Shown here: positions 41,785 through 54,300 of the stretch, piece by piece
How the letters are laid out: each line of letters opens with the position of its first letter
How positions within the stretch are numbered: the first letter of the stretch is position 1
From: Maylandia zebra
Lineage: Eukaryota > Chordata > Actinopteri > Cichliformes > Cichlidae
Direction: 5' to 3'
Length of the DNA: 64,000 nt
Assembly (NCBI RefSeq): GCF_041146795.1
Contig: NC_135177.1
Location: 21,479,060 to 21,543,059, forward strand
The notes under the pieces: generated by a model
What the model was told of the DNA's origin: nothing
The model's database searches: none
The model's input: only the letters and a program-made list of their open reading frames with translations
Program-made: the position numbers and the translations under genes

Positions 41785-42360
41785 TTACTGGACTGGTGCC
41801 ATGTTTGGGATAATTGTCATGCTAAAAAATAAGCTGTTGTCAATCAGATGCTTTCCAGATGGTACTGCATGGTGGATCAAAATGTGATGGTACTTTTCTG
41901 TTTTCAAAGATTCATCAAATATGATAAAATCCCCCAAACCACACTCTGAAATTCGGCCCCACACCATGACTGAGCCTCCACCGTGTTTCACAGATGGCTG
42001 TAGGCACTCACTGTCGTACTTTTCTCCTGACCTCTTCTGAACAGCCAGAAATTTTGACTTTGAATTAATGACTACACAACATCTGTTACCACTGATTTTC
42101 AGTCCAGGTCTTGTGTAATTTGTCATGCCTCAGCCTTTTTCACCTGTTTTCCTTCCTTGAGAATGGCTTCTTGACTGACAGCCACCCTTCCACTGAGGCC
42201 ATTTCTAATGAGGCTTCAGATAACAGTAGATCAACTATAGGTACAGATCCATCTGTCAGGTCTTTGAATTATTTCTTTCTATTTCTTAAGAACATGGGTT
42301 TCAGATACTGTTCACTTGTTGTAGATTTAGCTTTCTGGGTTTTTATTTTTTAGGCCTGGT
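41785..42360 (-). pseudogene. Tc1-like transposase relic, catalytic region
   Basis: A minus-strand frame at 42126-41785 carries VKHGGGSVMVWGRISECGLG followed by YHHILIHHAVPSG. These are the central DDE-domain blocks of Tc1-like transposases; the SVMVWG motif is diagnostic. The N-terminal part is degraded into 42127-42360 and the C-terminal part is missing. It lies between dbf4 and adam22. Confidence 0.8.
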
Positions 42361-43370
42361 ACTTTTATATCTACTTGTTACTATATTACCAAGACAGCCA
42401 ATAGCCTTTTGGCAGTCATGTTGTTGGTGCAAAAATATAATTTTATTCCTGTCAAACTATTACCTTTGATATTTTTCATAGATTCGACTAAGCAAATGGA
42501 AACAAGTGTATCTTTGGCAGTAATCTACAGGTATGTAAGTGAGAGGATAAACCACGCACACTAAAAGGCCGCTGTGGTGTGATGGGTTTGTCACTGATCC
42601 TGGCTCATGCAGTGGAGTTATCAAGTGTAGGTAAATATTTATAGGTTGTTTTGAATGAGCACTGTACATTAACCGACTATGGGATCTCCAAATTTACCCG
42701 ATCAACTCATCTCTGAAGGAAGATGAAGAAGCAACATCAACAAATAAGAAAATATCATTTGACTAGAGAGACAAAATGGTCATATACTCTAAATTGCACA
42801 ATTTTATCTAATTGTCTTGTTTTTTTTCCTGGGTTGGGGTGGAGGATGCCTTTTTTGGAGGCCTGGCAGATGATGGAGTGAGTCATTATGATAACAACAG
42901 GCAAGACTGGGCAGGAATGGCGCTTCTGCAGCGATTTAACATGGAGGAGCTTTTATGTCGTCCCAGATAGGTCCAGTCGGCGGAAGGCCGAGCCCACATT
43001 TTCTCCTCATCCAACCTCCGCTCATATTTATGCATTAGGCGTCTCTGCAGTGAGCCACCGAACACTCATGTGTTTTAAGGAGGTGTCCCTAGATCTCCCT
43101 CCCATCCTCCCGCCCTCTCTGTTTCTCTCTCTCTCTCGCCTCCAGCATTCTCCGCGCTGCTGATCCGCGGGGTTTCGGTGCGCTCAAACGCGCTCGGCGT
43201 TCAGACTCCTAAGCACCCCCGATGGCCCCCCATCAGCGACACTGCACTAACCAGACGACCAGCCCCGGCTTGAAGCTCCCTTAGCGAAGGCAGGACCCCG
43301 AGAGTCCTCTCCTGGAATACCGCATTGTTTATAATTTCCAGCCACACAGAAAGAGAGAGAGACGGAGGAG
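42361..43370 (+). promoter_or_regulatory. adam22: Upstream and 5' UTR region of adam22
   Basis: The first half (42361-42850) shows nothing recognisable. From about 43100 the sequence becomes rich in CpG (for example CGCTCAAACGCGCTCGGCG near 43180-43200) and in CT repeats. It leads into the first coding exon, as expected for a CpG-type promoter and 5' UTR. The start site cannot be fixed. Confidence 0.5.
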
Positions 43371-46300
43371 ATGGTGCTGATGATGCGCCCGCGATGGTGG
43401 ATTTCCCTTTTGTGCGTCTGTGAATTGATGCACGTCGGTCACCAGAGCAGCCCTAACGCCGGAGATGGTAACTGATGCTATTTTGGATGATGCATGAATT
43501 GTTATTGCGCAGCCAAAGCGTTAAATCACTATCAAAGGGCCTGTGTTTATTTGTTAATCAACGCCTCGTCTGCTTCATGCTTCCTGAATTTAAAAACATG
43601 CACGCAACCCACAGCTGTTCCACTGTGTGAAAAGGAAATGAAAACCATCGACATTTTAATCATAACTGTTTGTGATCCGCGCGTTTCTATCACTGCTGAT
43701 CTCCGCGCGGAGGAACGGGGCGCGTAATGAAGTCGGTGTTGTCCCCTTTCTCTCTATCTCTCTCTCTGTGCAGGAGACGCCTTGTCGAGCTTGAAGGCTC
43801 TTCGTGATGCGGGTAGGTTTGTCGGGAAGGAGGACACGGTGCCTCTCCGCCTGCTCTACAGCAGGCACAACCACAGCCAGATCACACAGGACGAGCTCAG
43901 CACCAGGATTAAAGCCAGCGCCAGCTCCGACTCCACGCAGGTACACAAGGTGCTTTCGTGTTGTGAGGGTGGAGTGTGCGATTGTGGAAAGATGCCTCTG
44001 TGTTTACAGTTGTCTATTTTATCCATTCAACCCCTCCCTACGTGTCCTCACGGTTGGGGGGGGGATCATTATTTAGCAAGCAGGGATACAAAAAAAGGAC
44101 GCTGACAACATTTTGACACGAGCAGGTCACACTAATTACACAGCCTGGAGGTGCTATATGGGTCATAAGCAAAAGAAGAAAAAAATCCCACCGCAACCTA
44201 CACCCATAAAATGCTTTAAAATACTAAGATTAGTGATAGGACCTCTGAGTTCATTTATCCCCACTCAAAATGATCGACTATATGTCACCTGCTCAAACCG
44301 GATAATTAATATTTTAGCTTGCATCTCGTCCGTCCAGCTGGGTTGTTGTCTCAGCAGCTGCCTCACCTACCACCTCAAAAACGCTGCCTAATGTCCCACT
44401 AGGCAGCATTTTTCACCTTACACATGAAAACGAATGACCAGAAGCTTTCTTATTGAGCCCATGATCAGCAAACTTTGGCTTGTCACATGTATACCAGCGT
44501 CAGCATGTACTGCGAGCTGGGCGATCACTGTTGACTTGGTCTTAGAAGCGCTCTGGCCTGTCTTTTGGGTCATTTAGAAATAGGGTTGGGTTGTTTCTTT
44601 TGTCCACCAGAGGGCATTAAACTCTATTGTCAGCAAATAAAACGGGCGGTTCAGTATTTTGTATAATAATACTGTGATAATAACTACTTTAAGGACTCAT
44701 TATTTTTTTTTAATGGAGCTGTTGTTTATTATGAAAAATTGATATATGTTGCTGATGTTAGCTGATCTTTTGGGTATGGCGCGGTGAATATTTTAATATT
44801 TACTCTACAGTTCTGAAAAAGGACTGGTCTCTAAAATGGCAAATTACTTAAATAAAGACATAAATATTTAAATGCCTCTGCAGATATGTATATGATTGCA
44901 TATACTATGTACTATGTAATATGATTGCCTGCAGCAGCCCCTGTTTTTGGATGTTAGCGCCAAGAACCAAGAAATACACTGTAGACTTACAGGTAATAAA
45001 GAGTATGGTTGGATTACACTTCGGACATGATCACCCAGAAAATTATTAATGTTTGAAAATTATTCAGAGAGCTGTTATTGAAAACTACCAGCTGCGGAAA
45101 AGCCTGGAGGCATTTGGCTTTGCCTGCCTACCATGACTAGTACAGTGCGGTAATAGTGTAGCTGTGTTCACTGAGTCAGTTCAGTCTGCTGGGTTCCTTT
45201 CAAGGAATGAGTCAGTTAGCATTGTACAAACATGTTAAGTGTTTTTAATTTGTATGGCTTAGGCTTGAGTAAGGCTAGCCTACTCAGGGCTCAGCGAGCG
45301 GAGAGGGCTACAGATGGCATCAGGCAGGGAGGTGTTAACCCTTTGTCTCTCTCACACCTCAGCCTGAGCTGCAGTCCATTGGGTAAACAAGCTAAGTTGA
45401 ACCATCTGCCGTCAGATATCATTTTAATGTTTTCCTTTTGAAGCTCATTCTAGTCTCACGGCAGGTTTGTGGCACAGGCTTGCTGTGAACTGAATTTCAG
45501 AGGTAGCGTTTCTGCAGAGCAGCACAACAGTTTTCTACGAGAGATTTTGCTCAAAATATGTCATATTTTGATCTAAACCCTCATTATTTCCTGAGTCACT
45601 CTCATTCTCTGGAGTTTACAGCCCAGGAGATGCGTTTATTTTACTCTGATATCATATTGTGCCAACTCATAGTCATAAAAGAGCTTGCGTACAGGCAGCA
45701 AGTTAAAACATCAAAGTCATAAAATGTACATTGCAAATGCAGATGATCGAGGATGGGAGGGTGAGGAGATTTGATTTGTGCTCCGAGTCTTTTAATCTCC
45801 AGAGAGCTGATGCTCGTGATGTCACTTGCGCAATGTTTGATCAGTTATTGGCTGTTTTTAGATCAACAGCCTAAAAACAAATCTGTCAGATAGTTCTGAA
45901 AATGTGCGACACACATGGAGTTATTTATAGGCTTCTCTCGCATCACCTATTTTTAAGTCGCAGACACAAACAGCACTGAATGAGCTGCGGGGAGTTCAGC
46001 AAGGTGCTCTTGTTGTTTTGGTGAAAAAACAAACACTTCCAGTGAAATCAGTCTAACTGTGTCGGTTTGCATTTCCTGCCTGCCTCTCTGCAGAGCAATG
46101 ATAGGCTTATAGTCATTCTTGAACCATCACGAGTGGAAAATCAGGCTCGCCATGACTCAGAAATCAATGCGAGAGGAGTCACCAGTGGTCTCCTCATATT
46201 GGTCCTGCTAAGTCAGGATGGGATGTGCTTTCATTAACCACAATTACTGGTACCTCCTACCCTCGTGGATACAATCTGCCAGATTAGATTTCATCAAAGT

Positions 46301-46468
46301 GTGGAATTGCCATTTGCACATGCTCTTGCACACACCCACACAACCTCTTAACTGCTCATATATGCATTGACCGGCACAGGCACGCTCCTGCAGACAATAG
46401 AGTCTGTGATCACTGGGGACATCAGGCTATCCTTGGGTGAGCACAGGGGCACTTCCTGAAATGACAGC

Positions 46469-46544
<76 letters not shown>

Positions 46545-47364
46545 TCTCCTTTGTTGTCATGTAGTGTCCAGTCTGTAAAGCAGGTAGCCCAAGCCTCAGG
46601 GAGACGGTAAGCCATGCTTAAGGTCTCCACTGGGGCTTTACTGGACCTAAAGGAATTACTGTGGGGAGTTATTATTGACCCAGGGGGCACACCTCATACA
46701 ATATGTGTCCAAGACTTGGAATGAATCAGACCCTCCCCCAGCCACATCAATCAAACAGAGTTCATGCACTTAGAGATGAAGCAGTGATCGGTGAAGAAAC
46801 ATTAAATGAGTCGGCGTAGGGTTAGATTTTTTTTTCTTTTTGATGGTGAACTTAATTCACTTCAATTCAATTTTATTGTTCAGCTGTATTTATATAGCAT
46901 GAAATCACAGCAACATTTGTCTTAAGGTGCTTTATATTGTAAGGTAAAGACCCTTCAATAATAGAACCCCCCCCAAATAAACAATTGATCCCAGTGAACA
47001 ACCACTTGGTGACAGAGGGAAGGAAAAACTCAATTTTAGCAGGAAGAAACCTCCGGCAGAACCATGCGCAGGGAGGTGCAGGCATTTGCTGTGACCAGTT
47101 AGGGTTATGTGTGTGTGCAGACTTGGCTTACTTCATTCCTGCAGCTAATTGGTGCTATAAACACACAATGCAGCCGTCCATCAGTGTAGATGAGACTTAT
47201 CCATGTCTATGATACTGAACTTCATCATGCATGTGATAACGGGGACTTTAGAAACAGCGTGCAGCTTCTCTTCTCTGTCTTTTTTAGGTGAACCATGTGG
47301 CCCAAGCGAGCTTTCAAGTTGACGCTTTTGGTCGGAAGTTCATTTTGGATGTGGAACTGAATCA
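43371..47364 (+). CDS. adam22: ADAM22, first three coding exons (gene continues beyond the window)
   Basis: Coding exons: 43371-43467, 43774-43940, 47288-47364, with GT-AG junctions and matching phases; the last ends in phase 2. ADAM22 is a catalytically inactive, single-pass membrane ADAM of neurons that binds LGI proteins at the synapse. Only the signal peptide (MMRPRWWISLLCVCELMHVG, about residues 4-23) and the start of the prodomain are present. The prodomain part includes VPLRLLYSR and AQASFQVDAFGRKFILDVEL. The last block is close to the ADAM22 prodomain text ASFQVDAFG...FILDV as I know it; ADAM23 and ADAM11 differ more, and the position after dbf4 supports ADAM22. The fourth coding exon, expected to begin with a (H)DLLSSEY-type sequence, was not found up to 64000, so intron 3 exceeds 16.6 kb. 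Confidence 0.93.
44383..44407. repeat. Hairpin with a 9-base loop in adam22 intron 2
   Basis: GCTGCCTA (44383-44390) pairs with TAGGCAGC (44400-44407) over ATGTCCCAC. After one mismatch the stem extends by five A-T pairs (44377-44381 with 44409-44413). Confidence 0.8.
44604..44617 (+). promoter_or_regulatory. CTCF-like motif in adam22 intron 2
   Basis: CCACCAGAGGGCAT fits CCASYAGRKGGCRS at 13 of 14 positions, differing only at the last. It lies about 660 bases after coding exon 2. No exon is seen in the remainder of the intron (43941-47287), which holds the repeats listed separately. Confidence 0.45.
46471..46542 (+). repeat. AC dinucleotide microsatellite, 36 copies
   Basis: A 72-base uninterrupted AC run in adam22 intron 2. 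It explains the long artificial cysteine/valine open frames on the minus strand, which are not genes. Confidence 0.97.
46843..47130. repeat. Fish LINE/SINE-type 3' end repeat before adam22 exon 3
   Basis: TTCAATTCAATTTTATTGTTCAGC...TTTATATAGCATGAAATCAC is followed by AGGAAGAAACCTCCGGCAGAACC, a very common fish repeat in this orientation. The opposite orientation of related sequence occurs at 6500-7140. It ends about 160 bases upstream of the exon 3 acceptor. Confidence 0.65.
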
Positions 47365-49866
47365 GTGAGTATTTCATTATTAAATCTGTCTGTCTTTGTT
47401 TGTCTGTGTGTCTGTGCTTGTATGTCACTGTGCCTGTCTGGGTTTCTACTGGGCGCTCCGCTCACAGTCCAAAGACAGGTTTAGGTTAATTAGCGATTCT
47501 TAATTGGGCGCGGATGTTCTCTCTTTGTTGGTCCAGTTCCAGCACATCCCTAAGTTGGAGAGGCAAAAAAACAAACAAAACTGGACACATGGATGCATCT
47601 TGTGAAAGCAAAGGTTGCCTCATTTTCCAGGAAAAGACTGTAGTGTGAGCTTGCTTGTTGAAATAACTGCTTCAGGTGTCAAACTTGTGTTTCTCAGTGC
47701 CTCTTGTTCTTGTTTAGCATGAATCCCCCCAAGTGCATGTTGCACATTAAACTAGTGATGACTTCAGTGTTAAATTGAAGTAGGTCACTGTGGTGCTGCA
47801 GTGCTGTTTATTACCTGTTTTAGGGAATGCACATAACTGTACCACAGCAGCTGCTCTGTGGATAAATGCATACAGTGTGTGTGTGTGTGTGTGTGTTAGC
47901 GTGTTTGGAACCGGTCAGTTTTGTGTGTGATATAGAGGTTCCATCATAATAGGAAGTGATTTACAGTAAAGGCTCGAGCACAGCCCTGTCAGACACTAAT
48001 ATTGATCACAGCTGTGCTGATGGAAAGTAAGCTCCTCTCTCTCTCTCTCTCTCTCAGCTCTTCTTCTGTTTCTACAGCTTTCACATTTTAGTGTCATCCT
48101 CTCTAAACCTTTCCCTGTTCTTGTTTTGCTTTGGCTCCAGTCTGCCACTTTTACAGTCCATGTTTGTCTCATTTATCCCAAAAGCTTGTGAACTTGGCAT
48201 GTGCATACAGTGAAGCTGCCTACTCATCACAGCGGAAGTCACTCTCTTGCTGAGTAAAATGTTACATCAGAGGAATTCCCAGGTTTAGAGGATAGCCTGC
48301 AACTCCCTGAGTGACATGTTGGCCTGTTATGGGTGCATGCATACATCTACGCATGTATGTTTGTACTGTTTAATGCAGACTGCTATCCTTCTCTATACAG
48401 GCAGTGTTATAAAGGTAACGAAATAAGTGAAAAGAGAAAAACGCAATAATGACACGAACAGGCAGTTTGCAGTTTGAAGGAACAACGGTGACAAACAGGA
48501 AGTAAACATGACACAGTTGGACTCATGTGCATCAAGAGTGATTTCAGCAGGAGTGGAGAGAGATACGAAAGGTGTCAGATCCTCCGGTTTAGCGCTAAAG
48601 GACTCAGGATCCAGCCTTCTTATGATTAGATTAACATGGAGTGCTATAAAAAAGTACGCATATGGATAAATGAATATAAAAGAGGGGTGTTTAGGAAGGT
48701 TCAGGGCCTCTAGGGCTGAGAGCAACATTGGAAGAAGGGAGTTCACATTATTAGCAGGATAAATTATTTGGATGCAGCCAGTTAGAGGTAGGCGAGTCTC
48801 CTCACCCTCACCTTCAATCAGGTTCTGCATTGCCTGTTGGGGTATGCCCCTTAGAATCTGAACCTCGGAGAGCCGATCCAGACTTCCTGTACGGAGATAA
48901 CTGGCTGATCCACACAGAGAGCCGTACAGCTGTGTGCAGCTGTTCCAGATCTGTTACACCCAATAATAGTAAGAGACTGAGATCAGTACGATCGAGCATC
49001 ACGCTGTCTTTTTTTATCCTTCGACAGAAATGAAATGATTTTTTAGGGAACATATTAGAATGTATTAAAAATATAAATTAACTGATAATAGGTTAATTCC
49101 TTTAATCACGTTCGGAATAAAAACATTTAACATTTCCTATTTGAATTTCCTGCTTTGTGAAGGTGAACTTTTGCAAACTCTTAACTGCAAATTTTTTTAA
49201 TTCATGATGATTTTTTATGATAACGTTATTTTAAAAAGAACAGTGAGGACACTTAATCGATAATTGATTTGTAAAAATTTTAAATTCTTGTTGACGATTA
49301 AGAATTTTATTTCAATTGAATATCTTTGAGTTTTTAAGCTGTTGATGGAACAAGAAATAAGTTGTTGCTATGCATGTTTGCATCTTTGTCCCAGTGCCAG
49401 CTGTCTTCATTCATGAAAGAAGAGCTTCAGTTTCCCTCCGTCTCACCTGAGACCTCCTCTTCCAACTCTCGTCTCCCTCCTGTCTACTGTCACTCCTCTG
49501 TGAACTGATCCCCTGCATGACAGCCACACTGATTTTGTTTACAGATAGCTTTCATCCCAGACAGAATAAACCCAGTTGATATGTGAGTGGGTGCAGGAGT
49601 GGGAGCTTTTTTAGCTGAATGAGCCAACACTGGTTTTTGGCTCCCTGTAACAAAGCCTCGTTCTCTCAGTTTGATCAATGAGTGCTGTGCATTTTTCTGT
49701 GTTTAGCTGTTGCCATGAGCAATCAAAAGTGGTGGGATTTATTTTTTTTCCCCCAGTTTTCACTGTCGACTGTGTCTCAAGTGCTACATTACATGTTATT
49801 ATCATCGTTTTTCTTTCTGTGCCTGGAGTTAATGCTTTGCTGATAGACTGTGAATAATAGAGGAGC
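47365..49866. other. adam22: Start of adam22 intron 3, no gene seen
   Basis: Intronic DNA with a short GT run (47876-47896) and a CT run (about 48035-48056). A fragment of the 37040-type repeat lies near 47450-47500 (CTCACAGTCCAAAGACAGGT). The 145-codon minus-strand frame at 48393-48830 has no recognisable domain or exon boundaries. Confidence 0.5.
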
Positions 49867-51630
49867 GTATTTATTTATTTATTGTCATTGTCAAGAACAA
49901 TGAAATTGCGTTTGGGGCTTCCATACAACCCAAAAAAAAGAAGAAAATAATAAATACCCCTTAAAACCCAAGTGTACATATTTAACCCAGTGTGACTCCA
50001 ATGCAATAAGACAATCCTTAGCAATAATGTTCGTAGAAATTCAGACAAAGACCTGAGAAACATGACAAAATACAACAATGCAACCCATTCAATATTATTG
50101 TACTGTGAGATATGATATCAGATATGATAGTTATCTATTTAAGAAAGAGGGGGGGGGGGGGCAGGAGGGGGAAGAGAATAAAGATATGATGCACCAATGC
50201 AGACCAGTTCATTGCTATTAAGAAGTTGGATATGGTTATTGTCCGTGAGAGGGGGGCAGAGAGTTCAGGAGCCTCACAGCCTGTGGATACAGGCTGTTGG
50301 CCAGTCTGGATGTTCTGGCCTGTATAGACCTGTACCTTCTCCCTGAGGGCAGCAGATGGAAAAGGTGGCGCGCAGGGTGATGTTGGTCCCGCAGGATACT
50401 GTGCACCCTCCTCAGACAGCGAGTGGGGAAGATATTACTGATCTCTGGCAGACTTGTTCCAATAATTCTGCCAGCTTCTTTCACCACCCGCTGGAGTGCT
50501 TGCTGATCGGCCTTGGTGCAGCTGGGGAACCACACTAGAAATCCATACGTCAGAACGCTGCTGATGGCACAGTTGTAGAAGTTCAACATCAGAGATCTGG
50601 GAATGTGTGCGCTCCGCAGTCTCCTCAGGTAGTAGAGGCGCTGTTGGGCCTTCCGTGCAACTGAGGTGATATGGTTGCCCCAGGACAGGTCCTCGGTCAC
50701 AGTTACCCCCAAGAATTTAAAACTGCTCACCCTCTCCACCGCCTCACTGCCAATGAAGAGAGGCAGATGGTTGTTATGACCCCTCTTCCGGAAATCTACA
50801 ATGATCTCCTTGGTCTTTTTGGTGTTTAAGACCAAGTTATTGTCGTGGCACCATGACTCTAGTTGTTGCACCTCTGTCCTATAGTTTGTCTCATCATTGT
50901 TGGATATAAGTCTGAGCACTGTGGTGTCATCTGCAAACTTAACAATGAGATTGGACGCGCAGGAGGAAATACAGTCATGGGTGAAGAGAGTGTATAGCAG
51001 AGGGCTCAGAACACACCCCTGAGGGGCACCAGTGTTGACCACAAGGGTGGAAGAGGTGTTCTTACCCACTCTGACACTCTGTCTACGGTTAGTGAGGAAG
51101 TCCACAATCCAGTTGCACAGAGAGGAGTTAAGTCCCAGTTGGTGGAGTTTGGGACGGAGTTTGTATGGCCGGATGGTATTAAAAGCCGAGCTGTAGTCTA
51201 CAAAGAGGAGCCGTGCATAGGTGTTCCTGTGTTCCAAGTGCTTCAGTAATGTGTGCAGCACTGTGGCGATCGCATCCTCGGTTGACCGGTTCTCCCTGTA
51301 TGCAAACTGGTGCGAGTCCAGGGATGGTGGAAAAGCAGCTCTGATGTGTTTAATGACCAGTCTCTCCAGGCATTTGGCGGGAATGGGGGTGAGTGCCACA
51401 GGTCTGAAATCGTTCAGACATGTGACATTTGACTGTTTTGGGATGGGAACGATGGTTGCTGCTTTGAAACAGGATGGTACCAGTGAACAGGACAACGAGG
51501 TGTTATATATAGAGGTGAAGACGTCCGCCAGGTCCGCAGCACAGTCTTTTAGCACCCGGCCCAGCACTCCATCCGGCCCGGCCGCCTTCCTGGTGTTAAT
51601 GCTCCGGTGGGTGCGTGGGTGTTTTGTTAT
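49867..51630 (-). mobile_element. 5'-truncated Rex1/Babar-like LINE with intact RT frame
   Basis: The minus-strand frame 51660-50236 is open for 474 codons. It carries RKAAGPDGV, then [11 protein letters not shown] (motif A), [19 protein letters not shown] (motif B) and KFADDTTVL (catalytic FADD), and ends with [20 protein letters not shown]. These blocks and their order match the L2/Rex1 side of the CR1 group of LINEs. The 3' end on the minus strand reads CAATGACAATAAATAAATAA, a Rex1-like tail. The 5' end is lost near 51630, removing the endonuclease and the start of RT, so it cannot be active. No premature stop lies in the retained part, which suggests a fairly young insertion. The first 20 or so codons of the frame are flanking DNA. 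Confidence 0.87.
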
Positions 51631-51924
51631 AAAATCATATGCCTTATGCCTTTTAGACACATGTTGGATACTATATGTATTTTTTTTTAGTCTAGTCCTC
51701 TTAATGTCAGATGGAAAAAAGCATGATTGGAGATGCCATGTGAGATGAGTTGCTCTGTAGGTGACTGTGTCGCTTTTATCTTTAGTTTAATGTCCCGACA
51801 AATTCTAGATTCATGACATTTGTGATCCTCTCCCTTGCTTTTGGTGATCCCCTGACTTTCTGCCTACATCCATCACATCACTGATAAATACCAGATGATG
51901 TTTTCACCTCAGTTTTATTACACA

Positions 51925-52310
51925 CACAGTATACACTGATCAACCACAACAATAATAACCTTCATCTTGTTACAATACAATGTTCTTTTGGGTCACACCA
52001 ACCATCTAAACATGATCAAGTGCTCACCCCACCTCATAGCAGTGATGCTCACTGATGGTAGCAGTCTCAGCCAGCACCTCTGAGAGTGCAAGACGCAGAG
52101 CAGGCTTCAAACTCTCAACATCCCAGGCGAGATGTCCATTTGTGGAATCGGCCGAAACAAAGACTGATCCACAGAGACTCCTCCTGACAACCCTCCAGAC
52201 CCAAAACGCAACCCACATCCCAGTGTTACACCCTACAGCAGACCCGTGTCCGTCCTCTGGTGGGCTGTATTTTTTTGTTTGTTTTGTTTTTAATGATAGA
52301 GACCAACACT
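51925..52310. repeat. Possible DNA transposon relic
   Basis: GTATACACTGATCAACCACAAC at 51928-51950 resembles the GTATACACTGATCAGGCATAAC terminus of a common fish DNA element. The remainder to about 52310 is degraded and the right end is not identified. Confidence 0.4.
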
Positions 52311-52789
52311 ATATAAAGTGAGCGATGTTGTTGTGGCTGAGTGGTATGTTTTCAGATCTATCCTGTCGTGCATTGATCGTGTTCGTAATCACGACCGGGA
52401 TCCCATCGTGCACTCTGCAAAAAGGCTTGAAAATGTGTTTCGTGTCACAGAACCTGGATCTAGACATTTTGTTTAGAGAAGAAATGCCCCTCTCTTCTGT
52501 GCTCACATGAACTAAATACATAATTGTGTGTGCTTTAGTCTTTGATGCTTTCATCAGTAACATGCCGTATTGACACGAGCCACCCATCTGAACTGTGGCA
52601 GTGTATAGAGAGGAAGTCAGGAGGGGGGTTGGTGGGTCATGAGGTCTTTATACCCTTTCTCTGTCTTTGTCTTCCTCCAGTCCTGCATCTCAGCAACTGC
52701 CTGCAATTTTCCATTCATAGGACAAGAGTAAGCTGAAAATGTGAAAAGGGTTGGGGGTTGTCTCTCTTTTTTCAATCATCCTCATTTCC

Positions 52790-52790
<1 letters not shown>

Positions 52791-52832
<42 letters not shown>
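52791..52832 (+). repeat. AC dinucleotide microsatellite, 21 copies
   Basis: An uninterrupted AC run in adam22 intron 3. It generates artificial His/Thr and Cys/Val frames on both strands. Confidence 0.95.
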
Positions 52833-52838
<6 letters not shown>

Positions 52839-53512
52839 CGTCACCCTTGATTGCCCCACACCCACTCTCCACACAGCCCTACCCCTGCTACCTCTTACCC
52901 CACCCCTCCCACCTGCTCTTGCTGAATAATAGATGTCGCTATAACATTAAAAGGGGAGTGTGCACAAGACGGCTTCTTTCGTCGTCCATCACGTGAAGAA
53001 GGGAAAACATTTAAGTGATATATGTTTACACTTCTACGCATGACCCCGACACATACACCGACTCTGTTTTAGTCCAGCAGCTACAGTATAAAGTTTGATG
53101 TTTGGTTATTTTGTGTCATTCATTTTTACGACAACTATAAATCTAACATTATTCATGGACATGTATCACAAGTTGGCAAATGTATGCAACAAAATAAACT
53201 CTTTAGAGATTAAATCCCCCACCCCTCCCCCCCCCAATAAATGTATTTATTGATGAATAAGTTGGCAGAATTAAAATATGACACTATGTTAGCATGTTAG
53301 TGTGTGTGTCTGACGCATCGCGGAAAATGTGGTAAAATGTGGTCCGGGAAACAAACCTGCAGTACTGCAGTTTCTCCACAAAGGTGGTTTTCAGCACATT
53401 AGCAGATGTTTATGTGTATGTCTGTGGAAACATTTTGCCAGCAAGGGGGTTACACACCTGCAAGAAAAGTCTTATTACACAGTGTTGCAGGTATGGAGGT
53501 GAAAAAAAAAAT

Positions 53513-53704
53513 CAGGGGTGGGTAATTGATTTTCCCAGGGGTCTACATGAGGCCCTGGGACTGTTGTGGAGGGCCACACCAAGAAGCTGAACTCAGTTCT
53601 GCTTGATATTAGTTTGATCTCTTTATAAACTTGTTGGTGACGCTCTCCACAACAGTACCAGTTTCTCATATGGCCCCTTTGGGAAAATGAATTGCCCACC
53701 CTCA
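53513..53704. mobile_element. hAT-type palindromic MITE, about 190 bp
   Basis: CAGGGGTGGGTAATTGATTT at the left pairs with the reverse complement of the right end (TGAGGGTGGGCAATTCATTT). The match continues inward as ACTGTTGTGGAG on both arms. This GGGTGGGCAATT terminus is a familiar fish hAT-MITE. The 8-base duplication is not recognisable. Confidence 0.7.
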
Positions 53705-53824
53705 GGATTGTTTTTACTAACTTTTAAGCACTCGGGTTAGGCAAAATCTGGTTCTGGCTTTGGAAATGTAAAGAAAAACAATATGCAGATGGAGAAGATG
53801 TAATTTGGAAATGATAAACCTACT

Positions 53825-54300
53825 TATACAGCGCTTTTCTACTCTATCTGAGTGCTGCTTCAGACAGCGTATCTTATTCCGCCATTTACACAAATTCAAA
53901 CAAGCACTTTTTTAATGTTTAAGTGCTTTCTAAGTAACATTCAGATGCATTTACACTCATGAACGCATCAGGAGCAATCTGGGCTTCAGTATCTTGCCCA
54001 AGGAAGCATTTTGGCAGCCAGGGATCAAATGGGGAGGGTTGCGTCAGGATCAACCAGAATGAGATTTCCCAACTAGATCGATCAGGGGCCAGCAGGGTGC
54101 AGGTGGAAATTGTTGTAGTGTTGGCTGAAGATAAAGGAAGAGAAAAGTGTGGATGGAGTTTTAGGATGAAAGTGCACAGGTGAGAGAAGTGACTCATAGA
54201 TGTAGCGAAGGAGGACATGCAGAGGGTTGCAGTGACAGAGGAGGGATAGGGATGCGGTGAAGTGGAGATGGATGATCTGGTGTAGTGACCCATAAAGCGA
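53825..54300 (+). repeat. Fish interspersed repeat followed by an RTE-like LINE tail
   Basis: CAGCGCTTTTCTACTCTATC...CAGTATCTTGCCCAAGGAAG (about 53829-54005) is a common dispersed fish repeat. From about 54195 the text GATGTAGCGAAGGAGGACATGC...GATGATCTGGTGTAGTGACC matches the very 3' coding end and tail of RTE-like fish LINEs. Both are decayed. Nothing between them is recognised. Confidence 0.6.

Noticed and set aside
46348-46690. Cys/Val-repeat open frames on the minus strand
   Set aside because: They are translations of the AC microsatellite at 46471-46542.
48393-48830. A 145-codon minus-strand frame in adam22 intron 3
   Set aside because: No recognised domain, no splice or promoter context, and the product looks like a chance hydrophobic frame.
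52679-52740. Possible adam22 exon 4 after the acceptor-like CTTCCTCCAG
   Set aside because: The following sequence does not encode the DLLSSEY-type text expected for the next prodomain exon, and no donor keeps the phase.
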